The notes under the pieces were generated by a model that saw only the letters and a list, made by a program, of their open reading frames with translations, was not told where the DNA came from and did not search any database. A stretch of DNA of 64,000 nucleotides from JAITVM01 sp031551135 (GTDB lineage: Bacteria > Bacillota > Clostridia > Lachnospirales > JAITVM01): NCBI GenBank assembly GCA_031551135.1, contig JAVBOA010000005.1:32447-96446 (forward strand), in the 5' to 3' direction. The translations under genes and the position numbers were made by a program. How positions within the stretch are numbered: the first letter of the stretch is position 1; each line of letters starts with the position of its first letter. This document shows positions 35,324 to 44,606 of this stretch, piece by piece.

Positions 35324-36307
35324 CTATAAAGAATTTTCTTTTGTGTAATCGATAAGGTCGTTCACCGTAGTGAAAGCCAGACCCGTAACGGTATCGGCAC
35401 AGCCGTAATAAATTGCTATGCGTCCGGTATCGGCATCAGTTAGGGCGGCGCAAGGGAAAACAACATTCGGTACATCTCCGACACATTCATATAATTCGTT
35501 TGGCGCAAGAATATAATCCCGGGAGCGGTATTTTACTTTCCAAGGCTCATCAATATCCAGAAGCGCAGAACCCATTCGGTAAACAAAGCCGTTGCAGGTA
35601 TTTATTACGCCGTGATAAATAAGAAGCCAACCTTCGTCGGTTTCGATCGGTGTCGGGCCTGCGCCGATTTTTGTGCTTTGCCAAGCGGATTCGTCTCCTT
35701 TTATTGTTCCCATCATAAAGCGGTGACATCCCCAATATATTAAATCTTTGCTTTGACTGATGAAAATATCTCCGAAAGCCGTGTGTCCTGTATCGCTCGG
35801 ACGGCTCATCATCATATATTTGCCGTTGATTTTTCGCGGAAACAAAACTCCGTTGCGGTTATAGGGCAAAAATGCGTTTTCAAGCTGTGTAAAGCTTTTA
35901 AAATCTTCTGTATATGCAAGCCCGATTGTCGGACCGTGGTAGCCGTTGCACCATGTTATATAATATTTTCCGTCTAAAAAACAAACCCGGGCATCATAGC
36001 GGTATTCACGTTTTAATATTTCTTCGTCTGCGCCCGTAAAATTTATCGGGTCGTCATTTATTTTCCAATTAATGCCGTCGTCGCTGAAACCTGCAAATAA
36101 ATCCATGCTGATTGAGCGGCTGTCGCAGCGGAAAACACCGGCAAAAGAATTTTTAAAAGGCACTGCCGCAGAATTAAATACACTATTTGAACGCTTATTG
36201 CCGTTTCTGCCGATAATCGGATTTTGTTTGTACCGCCATAAAGGCGCGTCCGTATATTTTTCCTGCCAAGGAATATTTGGCAAAGCTTCGCCTATAATTT
36301 TGGCCAT
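35324..36307 (-). CDS. Glycoside hydrolase family 130 beta-mannoside phosphorylase
   Basis: The start at 36307 (MAKIIGEALP) follows TAGGAGG and gives 327 residues. The five-bladed propeller fold is visible in repeated (D/N)G..Y motifs; the proton-donor Asp105 sits in EYRYDARVCFLDGKYY, and the GAGPTPIETDEGWLL motif is typical. GH130 enzymes phosphorolyse beta-1,4-mannosides, giving mannose-1-phosphate; some act on Man-GlcNAc from N-glycan cores. The neighbouring GH38 and GH20 genes favour that substrate, but the subfamily cannot be settled by reading. Confidence 0.9.
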   Translation of the reverse strand: MAKIIGEALPNIPWQEKYTDAPLWRYKQNPIIGRNGNKRSNSVFNSAAVPFKNSFAGVFRCDSRSISMDLFAGFSDDGINWKINDDPINFTGADEEILKREYRYDARVCFLDGKYYITWCNGYHGPTIGLAYTEDFKSFTQLENAFLPYNRNGVLFPRKINGKYMMMSRPSDTGHTAFGDIFISQSKDLIYWGCHRFMMGTIKGDESAWQSTKIGAGPTPIETDEGWLLIYHGVINTCNGFVYRMGSALLDIDEPWKVKYRSRDYILAPNELYECVGDVPNVVFPCAALTDADTGRIAIYYGCADTVTGLAFTTVNDLIDYTKENSL

Positions 36308-36355
36308 AAATTTGATTCCTCCTAGAATCATCAAGATTGATAATCGTTTTTTTCT

Positions 36356-36391
36356 AAAAAACAGGGGCGGAACTGCAAGGTATCCGCCCCT
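36356..36391 (-). terminator. Hairpin between binding-protein gene and GH130
   Basis: On the minus strand AGGGGCGGA pairs with TCCGCCCCT and is followed by a T-run. Lying just after the binding-protein gene inside the operon, it may be a partial terminator that lets the binding protein be made in excess over the enzymes. Confidence 0.75.
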
Positions 36392-36412
36392 TAAATATAT
36401 TTTATCTTTATT

Positions 36413-37942
36413 TTATTTGCTTGCCATAAAAGCGTCGACTTGCGCTTGTGCTTCGGTTATGATTTCGTCATATCCGGCGGCTCTTAATTCGGTCATCAAT
36501 GCCGGAATCGCTGTTTCTGGGTCAACCGAACCTGTCATAAGTTCGCCTTTGTAGCGTTCGAATATCGTAAAACAGTTTGCAACTTGGTCTTCGACTTTAG
36601 AAACATCAAATGTAAATCCAATCAATACGGAAGGTTTTGCGCCTTCGTTGAGGGTTTTAACTTCATCCCATTGATTAAACTCAACATCATCTGTAGGAGT
36701 TACGGCAAAGAAAGTACCTTGCGTATAACCAGCCATTGTCCAGTCTGTTTTAATGCGGTGTACTTTTTTATCAGCAGTGTATTCCCAATCTTCGCCCTCC
36801 AATCCATAGTAGAAACTATCACGAACATAAGGGTCGGTATTGATTAATTGCAAAAATTCTAAAGCTTTTTCAGGATTTTTGCAAGATGAAGAAATACAGT
36901 TTAATGAACCGCGAACAGTGTCATTAGAAACAATAGTCGGTCCCCATTGATAAGCTTCTGCTTCAACAGCCATATTAGGTCCCCAAGTAGTAATTGCGGC
37001 ACCGGCCCAGCCTTGCGCCATAGAAACCGGCTTGTATCCGTTTTCTTCCGGTTTTGTAGCGGCATCAGAATTAATAATTCCAGATTTATACCATTCATGA
37101 TAGAGTTTTAAATATCCCTTAACATCCGGCTGTTCGAGGGCATTCACGACTTTTGCTTCAGCGTCATCGTATCGCACGGAAACTACCGGCATACCTGTAT
37201 TCATTAAATCATACATGTATGTAAGATAAGTTGCGCCGGTTTTGTATAACGGAAAAGCTGCATTTCCGGTTTTATCTTTAATAGCCTGCAAAGCCGGAGT
37301 CAAAGCTTCGAGAGTTGCCAAAGCTTTAGCATCTTCGTTCGAGCTTAAAGATTTTGTGTCAATATTCAAAGAAGCGGCAAGTTCTTTATCCCAAACAATA
37401 AATTCACTTTGGGAGCTGTCTTTGTAAGTCGGTACGGCATATATTTTTCCGTCAACACGGCAAGCGTCCCAATAACTTGGCGGAATAAGGCTGTTAAGCT
37501 CCGGAGTCTTGGCCAGTAAATCAGTAATTTCGACAAATGCGCCGGTTTTTACATCTGCATTATAAGTGTTTCCGTTTGTAAATAAAATATCAAAATCTCC
37601 GCTTGTATTAACAATAACATTTCTTCTGGTATCCCAATCGCCCCAAGAGATTACTTCCATATCGATATTAACGCCGATTTTTTCTCCAAGGTATTCGTTG
37701 ATTTTCTTCTGCCAAGCGTCATAATTGAGCGGCATGCCCGTTCCGACAGCAACCCATTTCAAAGTTACGACATCATTATTCGTTTTAGGTTCTTCTGAAG
37801 CAGCTTGAGTTTCGGTTTTAGTTTCCGTGCTCTGAGAAGGAGCGGCAGACTGCGCATCAGCCGGAGCTTGACCGCAGGCACTAAGCCCGAATACAAAAGC
37901 AGATGCAAGCGTTAAAGCTATGGCTTTATAAAATTTTTTCAT
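36413..37942 (-). CDS. Sugar ABC transporter substrate-binding lipoprotein
   Basis: The 509-residue protein has a lipoprotein signal peptide with lipobox LSAC (Cys at about residue 23), a Ser/Thr/Glu-rich linker and the fold of LplA-type extracellular binding proteins (for example WGDWDTRRNVIVNTSGDFDILFTN). It should capture an oligosaccharide outside the cell and pass it to the two permeases upstream. The ATP-binding subunit is not encoded nearby; this class often shares an MsmX-type ATPase. The substrate is inferred from the GH genes to be a mannose/GlcNAc oligosaccharide. Confidence 0.9.
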   Translation of the reverse strand: MKKFYKAIALTLASAFVFGLSACGQAPADAQSAAPSQSTETKTETQAASEEPKTNNDVVTLKWVAVGTGMPLNYDAWQKKINEYLGEKIGVNIDMEVISWGDWDTRRNVIVNTSGDFDILFTNGNTYNADVKTGAFVEITDLLAKTPELNSLIPPSYWDACRVDGKIYAVPTYKDSSQSEFIVWDKELAASLNIDTKSLSSNEDAKALATLEALTPALQAIKDKTGNAAFPLYKTGATYLTYMYDLMNTGMPVVSVRYDDAEAKVVNALEQPDVKGYLKLYHEWYKSGIINSDAATKPEENGYKPVSMAQGWAGAAITTWGPNMAVEAEAYQWGPTIVSNDTVRGSLNCISSSCKNPEKALEFLQLINTDPYVRDSFYYGLEGEDWEYTADKKVHRIKTDWTMAGYTQGTFFAVTPTDDVEFNQWDEVKTLNEGAKPSVLIGFTFDVSKVEDQVANCFTIFERYKGELMTGSVDPETAIPALMTELRAAGYDEIITEAQAQVDAFMASK

Positions 37943-37968
37943 AATATTTTCCTTTCATAATAAATTTT

Positions 37969-38000
37969 ATACTATTTCATTCTAAAGAATAAAAAAAGTA
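37969..38000. repeat. MITE-like element, partial copy E
   Basis: The stretch beginning ATACTATTTCATTC and continuing TAAAGAATAAAAAAAGTA matches the left end of copy B (60030) over about 32 bases with few changes. It lies between the permease and binding-protein genes, within the operon transcript. Confidence 0.55.
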
Positions 38001-38007
38001 CTATACA

Positions 38008-38934
38008 TCATCCTTTTACTGCGCCTACAGTCAATCCGGAAATAAAATATTTCTGGAAAAACGGATAAGCGAAAGCAATCGGAATAATGATTACAATTGC
38101 TATTGCCATACGAACCGATTCGGACGGCATTGCGTTTTTGTATTGCTGCAAGGATAATCCGGCTGATGGATTATTTGCGATGTAATTAAGATTTTTCATC
38201 ATATTGTTAAGCAAAGCCTGAAGCGAAACGAGTTTGGCATTTGAAATATAAAGCGAGGACTGAAACCAGTCATTCCAATATCCAAAAGTCAAAAACAGGG
38301 CTATTGTTGCGAATACAGGTTTTGAAATCGGTATAACAATACGTCCGAAAATAGTAAATTGTGATGCGCCGTCAATCAATGCGGATTCGATAATAGAATC
38401 CGGGATTGTATTTTTAAAAAAGGTTTTGCAGATTATGACATTGAAGGACGAAACGGCAAGCGGCAAAATCAAAGCGCCTAAAGTATTATTGATTTTGAGC
38501 ATATTGGTTATTACAACATAATTCGCAACCATGCCGCCATTGAAAATCATTGGTATAAATACAAGCCATGTATAAAAGGATTTCAAACGGAAATCTTTTC
38601 GGGATAAAACATAACCCATTGAAGTTGTTAATAAAACGCCTAAAACTGTACCGATTACCGTTACTAAAATCGATATTAATAACGCATTTGATATAACCGC
38701 GCGCTCGTTCCAAAGAAAGGCATAAGCTGCGTTCGAAAATTCCTGCGGCCAAAGATTATATCCAAATCGGTTTATTGATTTTTCGGATGAAATAGAAATC
38801 ATAAAAACAAAAATGAGAGGGAATATACATAAAAACGACAGAAAGACAAAAATTATATTAAAGAAAATATTTGTTTGCGGTTTAACTTTGTTCAGCCTAT
38901 CCATATCCATCTCATATGTATTTTTTTTCGCCAT
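38008..38934 (-). CDS. Sugar ABC transporter permease (LplC/YtcP type)
   Basis: The ATG at 38934, seven bases after GGAG, is preferred to the GTG at 38937; the protein has 308 residues. There are six membrane segments and the EAA-type coupling motif ESALIDGASQFTIFGRIVIPISKPV, which docks the ATPase. The first segment holds the IFVFLSFLCIFPLIFVFMISIS sequence usual in this MalG-like family. It works as a pair with the permease upstream. Confidence 0.92.
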   Translation of the reverse strand: MAKKNTYEMDMDRLNKVKPQTNIFFNIIFVFLSFLCIFPLIFVFMISISSEKSINRFGYNLWPQEFSNAAYAFLWNERAVISNALLISILVTVIGTVLGVLLTTSMGYVLSRKDFRLKSFYTWLVFIPMIFNGGMVANYVVITNMLKINNTLGALILPLAVSSFNVIICKTFFKNTIPDSIIESALIDGASQFTIFGRIVIPISKPVFATIALFLTFGYWNDWFQSSLYISNAKLVSLQALLNNMMKNLNYIANNPSAGLSLQQYKNAMPSESVRMAIAIVIIIPIAFAYPFFQKYFISGLTVGAVKG

Positions 38935-38951
38935 CACGCTGCTCCTTTCTT

Positions 38952-39914
38952 TTAAATAATCGCACTGTCTTCGTCAATTTTTGAAACAATAAAGTTTGCG
39001 ATAAGTACCGTAAAGCAGCAGCATATTGATTGGAAAAGTCCTGCGGCTGCGGTTTTTCCGATGTTTGCATTACTTTGCAGAGCTAAATAAATATAAGTGT
39101 CAAAAGTGCTGGCTACATTTGTTAAGGAATTCGGAACGCCCTGCGTTACTTGATAAAAAAGTCCGAAATCGGAATAGAAAATACGTCCGACGTTTAATAT
39201 AAACATCATTATTATGACGGGTTTTAAAAGCGGTAAAGTTATGTATTTTGCCTGCTGCCATTTGTCTGCGCCGTCGAGCACGGCTGCTTCGTAGAGTTCT
39301 TTGTCAATCGCCGTAATGCTTGCCAAATAAACGACCATGCTGTAACCCATGGTTTTCCAAACTTGCATGATAGTTAAAATAAACGGCCAATATTTTGGCT
39401 GAGAATACCATAAAATTTTTTCGCCGCCAAAAAATGTAAGGATAGCGTTGGCAAGACCCTTGTCGGGATTTAAAAAAGCAAAAACGAAATAGCTCACAAC
39501 AACCCATGACATAAAATGCGGAAAAAACAAAACGGTTTGGTATACCCGGCTGAAAAATTTATTGTAGAGCTGACTGATAATAAGCGCCAAAGTTACCGGA
39601 ATAATTATGCCAAGCACGATGAAAACAAAATTGTATAAAATAGTGTTTCGCAGCAGCATTGTGAAAGTATTGTTGCTCAAGAAAAACGTAAAATTTGAAA
39701 AGCCTGCCCAGTCGCTATTCAGCAAAGAGTAAATAAAGCCTTTGCCGGGAGTAATTTTGAAGTTTTTAAAAGCAATAATCAAGCCGAACATTGGTAAATA
39801 GCAAAAAACAAGATACCATATTGCCGCAGGCAAGCCAAGTAAGGTAAGCTCGGTGTCGTCTTTCGTCCATTTTATTCGTTTTTTAATTTTGCCGGTATCC
39901 GAACTTTGTTTCAT
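38952..39914 (-). CDS. Sugar ABC transporter permease (LplB type)
   Basis: The 320-residue protein has six membrane segments and the EAA motif YEAAVLDGADKWQQAKYITLPLLKPV. The N-terminus (TLLGLPAAIWYLVFCYLPMFGLIIAF) is typical of LplB/MalF-like permeases of polysaccharide-derived sugars. It is the first gene of the operon, behind GGAGG and the promoter at 40023-40051. Confidence 0.92.
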   Translation of the reverse strand: MKQSSDTGKIKKRIKWTKDDTELTLLGLPAAIWYLVFCYLPMFGLIIAFKNFKITPGKGFIYSLLNSDWAGFSNFTFFLSNNTFTMLLRNTILYNFVFIVLGIIIPVTLALIISQLYNKFFSRVYQTVLFFPHFMSWVVVSYFVFAFLNPDKGLANAILTFFGGEKILWYSQPKYWPFILTIMQVWKTMGYSMVVYLASITAIDKELYEAAVLDGADKWQQAKYITLPLLKPVIIMMFILNVGRIFYSDFGLFYQVTQGVPNSLTNVASTFDTYIYLALQSNANIGKTAAAGLFQSICCCFTVLIANFIVSKIDEDSAII

Positions 39915-40022
39915 TGCAGCCTCCTTTCGATCTTCTTTCAGAAATTGTGCATTTTTTTAGAGATTTAGAAAGAAGTAAAATCGAATGTAAAAGTTATCAT
40001 TTATAAAGTATTTGTTAGCATA

Positions 40023-40051
40023 ATATTAACCTTTTAATTTAAATATGTCAA
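40023..40051 (-). promoter_or_regulatory. Promoter of the mannoside operon; intergenic region to lacI
   Basis: On the minus strand TTGACA (40046-40051) and TAATAT (40023-40028) are 17 bases apart. The whole 512-base gap to the divergent LacI gene (39915-40426) holds no ORF. It has several TTAAC repeats, a palindrome GGTTAACC near 40319 and a GTATAT/ATATAC repeat near 40118, any of which could be regulator sites. Confidence 0.6.
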
Positions 40052-40426
40052 TGACTATTTTGCACAAAAGAGAGATGAAATATTTTTTTCTATAGATATT
40101 TATGTGTATTGATTTAAAGTATATACAATAATTTGCATATACTGACAGAACTAATAAATATATTTTTATTGATTTTAAACAGATATAGTTTTATTAACAT
40201 TAACTTAACATTAATAAAATCCGACGGACGAAGCAAATTGCAGTAAAGAATTAACTGTAATCCGGAAAAATGCTTGATATTTAAAGGAATTTTGAATAAT
40301 TTATTTTTCGATTGATTGTGGTTAACCCATATTAACAATATATTGATTTTTGTATAACAAGGTAATAAAATGGATTCATATTTATTAATGGCGATTTGAT
40401 TTTATGCTATAAAGGAGATTCCCGAA

Positions 40427-41446
40427 ATGAATAAAAAAACAATGCAAGATATAGCCGATGAGCTTTCTACATCGAGAATCAGCGTTTGGAAAGCCTTAAA
40501 TAACCGCACAGGTGTTTCGAAAGAATTGCGTGCGCAGATTTTTAAAATAGCAGAGGAATCAGGGTATCTTCGAGGCAGAGAAAAAATTTCCGCAAACATT
40601 GGCGAAAAAAATCTTCCAGCCCGCACTGTGGCGGCTGTTGTGTCCCGTCCGCAGTCCTCTGTTTTTTGGACGCAGATAATACACCATATCGCAAAAGACC
40701 TTTCGGACAGGGGAATAAATTTGATGTATACATATATGCCGAGTTCATATAAAGAAGGCTATACTTTGCCTGCATCTTTAAACGACGGCTCTGTAAACGG
40801 AATGATTGTGCTGAATGTATATTCCGCCGAGCTTTTGAAATTATTATCGAATACATCGACTCCGAAAGTTTTTTTGGATTCGGTTCCATCTGTTCCGTTT
40901 TACGAATTAAACGGCGATCTTGTTTTATTGGAAGGACGCTGTGCGATAAAAGAAATCACATCCAAGCTTCTGCACGCCGGACGCACGCGCTTAGGGTTTA
41001 TGGGAGATGTGAATTATGCGCAAACAAATTTGGACCGTTACCGTGGTTTTTTGGATGCCTTTAAGGAATTTAAAATAAACCCCGATCCGGATTTCAGCAT
41101 GACAGGTCAATTGCATTTGCGTACACATTACGAGGAGATTTGTTCTTTTTTGGATTCGCTCGAAACTATGCCGGACGGATTTGTTTGCGCCAGTGATTAT
41201 ATTGCGCATTTCGTCGAGAGATATTTTTCAGAACACAAAATTCCGCGTGGGGATATTGTTTTGACAGGCTTTGATAATAATCTGGAATATGCCAATGTGG
41301 CCGAAAAAATAACAACTGTAGATGTGCAAACACATACAATGGGCGGACGATTGGCAAGCAAAATTATATTCGCTATGGATAATCCAAATGCTTCTCGTGA
41401 GGTTTCTTATGTAAATTCCGAAATTTTATACCGTTCGCCGCTTTAA
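40427..41446 (+). CDS. LacI-family transcriptional regulator
   Basis: The 339-residue protein has the N-terminal HTH and hinge (MQDIADELSTSRISVWKALNNRTGVSKELRAQI) and a periplasmic-binding-protein-like sensor domain (GFMGDVNYAQTNLDRYRGF). It is divergent to the mannoside operon and is its most likely repressor, with a sugar as effector. The AAAGGAG site precedes the ATG. A terminator follows. Confidence 0.92.
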   Translation: MNKKTMQDIADELSTSRISVWKALNNRTGVSKELRAQIFKIAEESGYLRGREKISANIGEKNLPARTVAAVVSRPQSSVFWTQIIHHIAKDLSDRGINLMYTYMPSSYKEGYTLPASLNDGSVNGMIVLNVYSAELLKLLSNTSTPKVFLDSVPSVPFYELNGDLVLLEGRCAIKEITSKLLHAGRTRLGFMGDVNYAQTNLDRYRGFLDAFKEFKINPDPDFSMTGQLHLRTHYEEICSFLDSLETMPDGFVCASDYIAHFVERYFSEHKIPRGDIVLTGFDNNLEYANVAEKITTVDVQTHTMGGRLASKIIFAMDNPNASREVSYVNSEILYRSPL

Positions 41447-41455
41447 ACATTATAA

Positions 41456-41491
41456 AGACCACCCGAAAATTCGGATGGTCATTATTTTTTT
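41456..41491 (+). terminator. Intrinsic terminator of lacI gene
   Basis: GACCACCCGA pairs with TCGGATGGTC and a T-run follows at 41484-41491. It touches the stop of the convergent amidase gene. Confidence 0.9.
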
Positions 41492-42035
41492 AACTTGGCT
41501 TTGCATCTATAAAATAATTCAGGCCGTTTGCTATCGCTAAAGCACAGCGTTTTTGAAAATCAGGATTTTTTAATAAAGTTGCTTCTTTATTATTCGAAAT
41601 AAACGCAAGTTCAACCAAAATTGCGGGCATATCCGTTAATCTTAAAACTGCAAAATTAGCATAATTTACTCCGCGGTCTCTTAATTTCAATTCTTTGACA
41701 AGCTCCGCCTGTACAGATTTTGCAAGACCTTCCGCCGTTGTATTCGGTCTTCTGCAAAAAGTTTCCGTTCCGCTGGCTTCCGGGTTTTCGGACGAATTGC
41801 AATGTATGCTGATAAAATAATCGGCTCCCCATTCGTTCGCTTCGTTTGCCCTTGTGTCCAATGATACCGCTACATCTGTAGTGCGTGACATTTTTGTTTC
41901 GAAACCCCTTGAGATAAGTAAATCATTAAGATAAATTCCAACCTGCAAATTTACATTAGCTTCACTAACCCCGATTTCCTGATTTGAAGCGCCTAGGTCT
42001 GCTCCGCCGTGACCCGGATCTATGAATATCTTCAT
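41490..42035 (-). CDS. N-acetylmuramoyl-L-alanine amidase (Amidase_3), no signal peptide
   Basis: The start at 42035 (MKIFIDPGHGG) follows AAAGGTGA and gives 181 residues, one catalytic domain. The zinc ligands His9, Glu25 and His78 and the catalytic Glu142 are all present. It would cut the MurNAc-L-Ala bond of peptidoglycan. There is no signal peptide or binding repeat, so export would need lysis, a non-classical path, or action inside a forespore compartment. It lies after spoIIQ, from which a terminator separates it. Confidence 0.9.
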   Translation of the reverse strand: MKIFIDPGHGGADLGASNQEIGVSEANVNLQVGIYLNDLLISRGFETKMSRTTDVAVSLDTRANEANEWGADYFISIHCNSSENPEASGTETFCRRPNTTAEGLAKSVQAELVKELKLRDRGVNYANFAVLRLTDMPAILVELAFISNNKEATLLKNPDFQKRCALAIANGLNYFIDAKPS

Positions 42036-42162
42036 TCTTATCACCTTTATAATTATATTGCTTTTAAAGTGTTGATAATCATAGTATATTTTATTAAAAA
42101 ATAAATGTGACAAGATATGGATAATTGATCATAAAAATGGTAAACAATATTTTTTAGAAGCA

Positions 42163-42190
42163 ATAAAAAAACGGCGTGTTTGCGCCGCTT
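42163..42190 (-). terminator. Intrinsic terminator of spoIIQ
   Basis: On the minus strand CGGCG pairs with CGCCG across CAAACA, followed by TTTTTTT. It lies 22 bases after the gene. Confidence 0.85.
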
Positions 42191-42211
42191 TTAATTATGC
42201 TGCCGGTATTT

Positions 42212-43225
42212 TTATTGTTGTGTAAGAATAGATTTCGGGTCTACGGTTTGGTCGTTTTTCGTTACTTTAAATTGCAAATGGCTGCCTAAGAGTACAGAAA
42301 ATTTTGTAGGTGTTCCAACGTTTCCGATAACCTGTCCGGCTTTCACTACATCGCCTTCTTTTACAAGGATATTATCCTGCAATTGGCTGTATGTAGTAGC
42401 CCAACCATTTCCGTTGTCAATAACTATTGTTTTGCCGTTTTGCAGATCAGAGCTGACAGATTTAACTGTGCCGTCTGCGGTCGCTTTAACTTCTGCTCCG
42501 ATTGCTGATGCGATTGAAATCGAATCATTTGTGCGGTACATATCCAGCGTTTTGTCATAAACTACATGCTCAGTACTATAGTCCATCAAAATATCGCCGA
42601 ATATAGGCCAATTCATTTTTCCGCTTGCGGCGAATGAAGATGTTTCAGCGTTTTCTTTTGCATTGTTTTTATCAGCAACTTCTTCTTTTTCATTTTTTTG
42701 ACCTGCGATTTCCTCTTTAGTTTCTTTTTCAGTCAGATTTTCTTCGCTTTTAGTTTCAGCTTTGGTTTTTGAATCCGCCGGTTTTTCTTCCGGCTTTGTT
42801 CCGCTTGTATTTGCAGGGGTTGTTTTAGGGTCAGCGGTTTTTTTGTCAGGAGATTCGGTCGGGGCTGTCATTGTTCCCGTCGGCGGAGTACTGGTTTTTA
42901 TGTCGTTCGTTGGCTTAATGCCTGTTGTCGGAGTAATTCCGGCTATTGAGGAATTTTTTGTGTCCAAATTTGACTGTGCTCCGTCATCTGCCGGATCGAG
43001 ATATTCTGACATTTTCTCTTCCACGCTGTCGACTTTATCCACATTTACATTTGCATCATCAAGCGTAGAAACATCCGATTTGTTTTCTTGGATTTTTTTT
43101 GCGCTGTTGTAATTATTAAAGTTTATAATTATCGCAACTACAACTAAAATCCCCACACAAGATAAAAGAGCTAAATAAAAGCCTTTCATTTTTGAACTGT
43201 CTTTTGTACCAAAATCATTTTTCAT
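42212..43225 (-). CDS. spoIIQ: SpoIIQ-like forespore LytM (M23) protein, apparently inactive
   Basis: The 337-residue protein has a short cytoplasmic N-terminus, one membrane segment (about residues 14-34), a long Thr/Lys/Glu/Pro-rich linker (about 60-190) and a C-terminal LytM domain. The sequence W-P-I-F-G...YDKTLDMYRTND is close to SpoIIQ. Active LytM enzymes need HxxxD and HxH; here the first His is Asn/Asp-Ser and the second motif reads HLQF, so zinc binding and activity are probably lost, as in Bacillus SpoIIQ. Its role would be to bind SpoIIIAH across the septal space during engulfment. It lies downstream of murA, the usual neighbour. Confidence 0.82.
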   Translation of the reverse strand: MKNDFGTKDSSKMKGFYLALLSCVGILVVVAIIINFNNYNSAKKIQENKSDVSTLDDANVNVDKVDSVEEKMSEYLDPADDGAQSNLDTKNSSIAGITPTTGIKPTNDIKTSTPPTGTMTAPTESPDKKTADPKTTPANTSGTKPEEKPADSKTKAETKSEENLTEKETKEEIAGQKNEKEEVADKNNAKENAETSSFAASGKMNWPIFGDILMDYSTEHVVYDKTLDMYRTNDSISIASAIGAEVKATADGTVKSVSSDLQNGKTIVIDNGNGWATTYSQLQDNILVKEGDVVKAGQVIGNVGTPTKFSVLLGSHLQFKVTKNDQTVDPKSILTQQ

Positions 43226-43352
43226 TTGTATTACACCTCCAACAATATTATTAACGGAGGAAAAAAGTATTATACATTTATAACTAATATTAACAAAAAA
43301 ATGTTTATTTCAAAAAATGACAATAATTGCATATTTTCAGGTGCTGCAATTT

Positions 43353-44606
43353 TTAATTGCTTTTAATATCAGCACCCAAAGATTTTAATTTTTCTTCAAA
43401 TTTATAATATCCTCTGATAATATGATGAACATTGCTGACTTCCGATTCGCCGTCGGCCGAAAGTGCCGCCAAGACCAACGCCGCGCCTGCCCGCAAATCC
43501 GTTGAACGGACTTTTGCGCCTGTTAAAAAATCAACTCCTTCTATCATTGCCGAACGGCTGTCTATTTTGATATCCGCGCCCATCCGCAATAATTCGGGAA
43601 CATGCAGAAACCGGTTTTCGAAAACTGTTTCGGTAACAACAGAATTTCCTTTTGCCGTAGATAAAAGAGATATAAATAAAGCCTGCATATCGGTAGGAAA
43701 TCCGGGATAGGGCATAGTTTTTATGTCAACGCAATTCGTAATCTCTTTGCAGGAAATTTTCAGACCGCCCTCGACTTCTTCTATTATACAGTTCATATCC
43801 TTTAATTTTGCGATTACGGGTTTCAAATGTTCTGATAATGTATTCAGCAAGGTGATTTCGCCTTTTGTTATCGCGGCGGCCACCATAAAAGTACCTGCTT
43901 CGATTCTATCGGGAATAACTCTATGATTCGAGGAATGTAAAGAATCTACACCTTGAATTTTTATTGTGTCGGAGCCTGCGCCGGAAATCTGTGCGCCGCT
44001 TTCGTTCAAAAAATCCGCAAGGTCAACGATTTCGGGTTCGATTGCAGAGTTTTCGATAATTGTTTCACCGTCTGCCAAAACAGCGGCCATCATGATATTT
44101 TCTGTTGCGCCGACCGAAGGGAAGTCTAAATAAATTTCAGTGCCTTTCAAAGTTTTGGCCCTTGCTTCTACATAACCATGCTCTTGAGTAATTTTTGCGC
44201 CCAGAGCTTGAAGCCCTTTTAAATGCAAATCAACAGGGCGCAATCCGATTTGACAGCCGCCCGGATAAGGTACTTTTGCATAGCCGAAGCGCGCAAGAAG
44301 CGGACCCGTAATTAAAAAAGACGCTCTCATTTTGCTGACCAAATCGAATGATGCCTCTTTATTAATTATTCCTTGACTATTTATTTTCATTTGTGAATTA
44401 TCTTTATTCCAATTAAGATTTACTCCGAAATCAGAGAGAATTGAATGCATAACCGAAACATCGCTTAAATCGGGAATGCCGGAAATTTGGTGCTCTTCGG
44501 ATGTCAGCAAAGTGGAGGCTAAAATAGGCAAAACAGAATTTTTGGAGCCTTCTATATTCACTGTTCCTTTAAGAGGCTTAGATTTGTTTACAATAAACTT
44601 TTCCAA
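43353..44606 (-). CDS. murA: UDP-N-acetylglucosamine 1-carboxyvinyltransferase MurA
   Basis: The TTG at 44606 (MEKFIVNKSKPLKG) behind GGTGATGAG gives 417 residues, the normal length. The catalytic Cys118 sits in PYPGGCQIGLRPVDLH, which is also the target of fosfomycin; Lys22-Asn23 in EGSKN bind UDP-GlcNAc. It makes the first committed peptidoglycan intermediate. It precedes spoIIQ by 127 bases, as murA does in many spore-formers, but spoIID, often found between them, is absent. Confidence 0.96.
   Translation of the reverse strand: MEKFIVNKSKPLKGTVNIEGSKNSVLPILASTLLTSEEHQISGIPDLSDVSVMHSILSDFGVNLNWNKDNSQMKINSQGIINKEASFDLVSKMRASFLITGPLLARFGYAKVPYPGGCQIGLRPVDLHLKGLQALGAKITQEHGYVEARAKTLKGTEIYLDFPSVGATENIMMAAVLADGETIIENSAIEPEIVDLADFLNESGAQISGAGSDTIKIQGVDSLHSSNHRVIPDRIEAGTFMVAAAITKGEITLLNTLSEHLKPVIAKLKDMNCIIEEVEGGLKISCKEITNCVDIKTMPYPGFPTDMQALFISLLSTAKGNSVVTETVFENRFLHVPELLRMGADIKIDSRSAMIEGVDFLTGAKVRSTDLRAGAALVLAALSADGESEVSNVHHIIRGYYKFEEKLKSLGADIKSN

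Noticed and set aside
41490..42035. Amidase as a prophage endolysin
   Set aside because: No holin, terminase or structural phage genes lie around it; the neighbours are spoIIQ and lacI.
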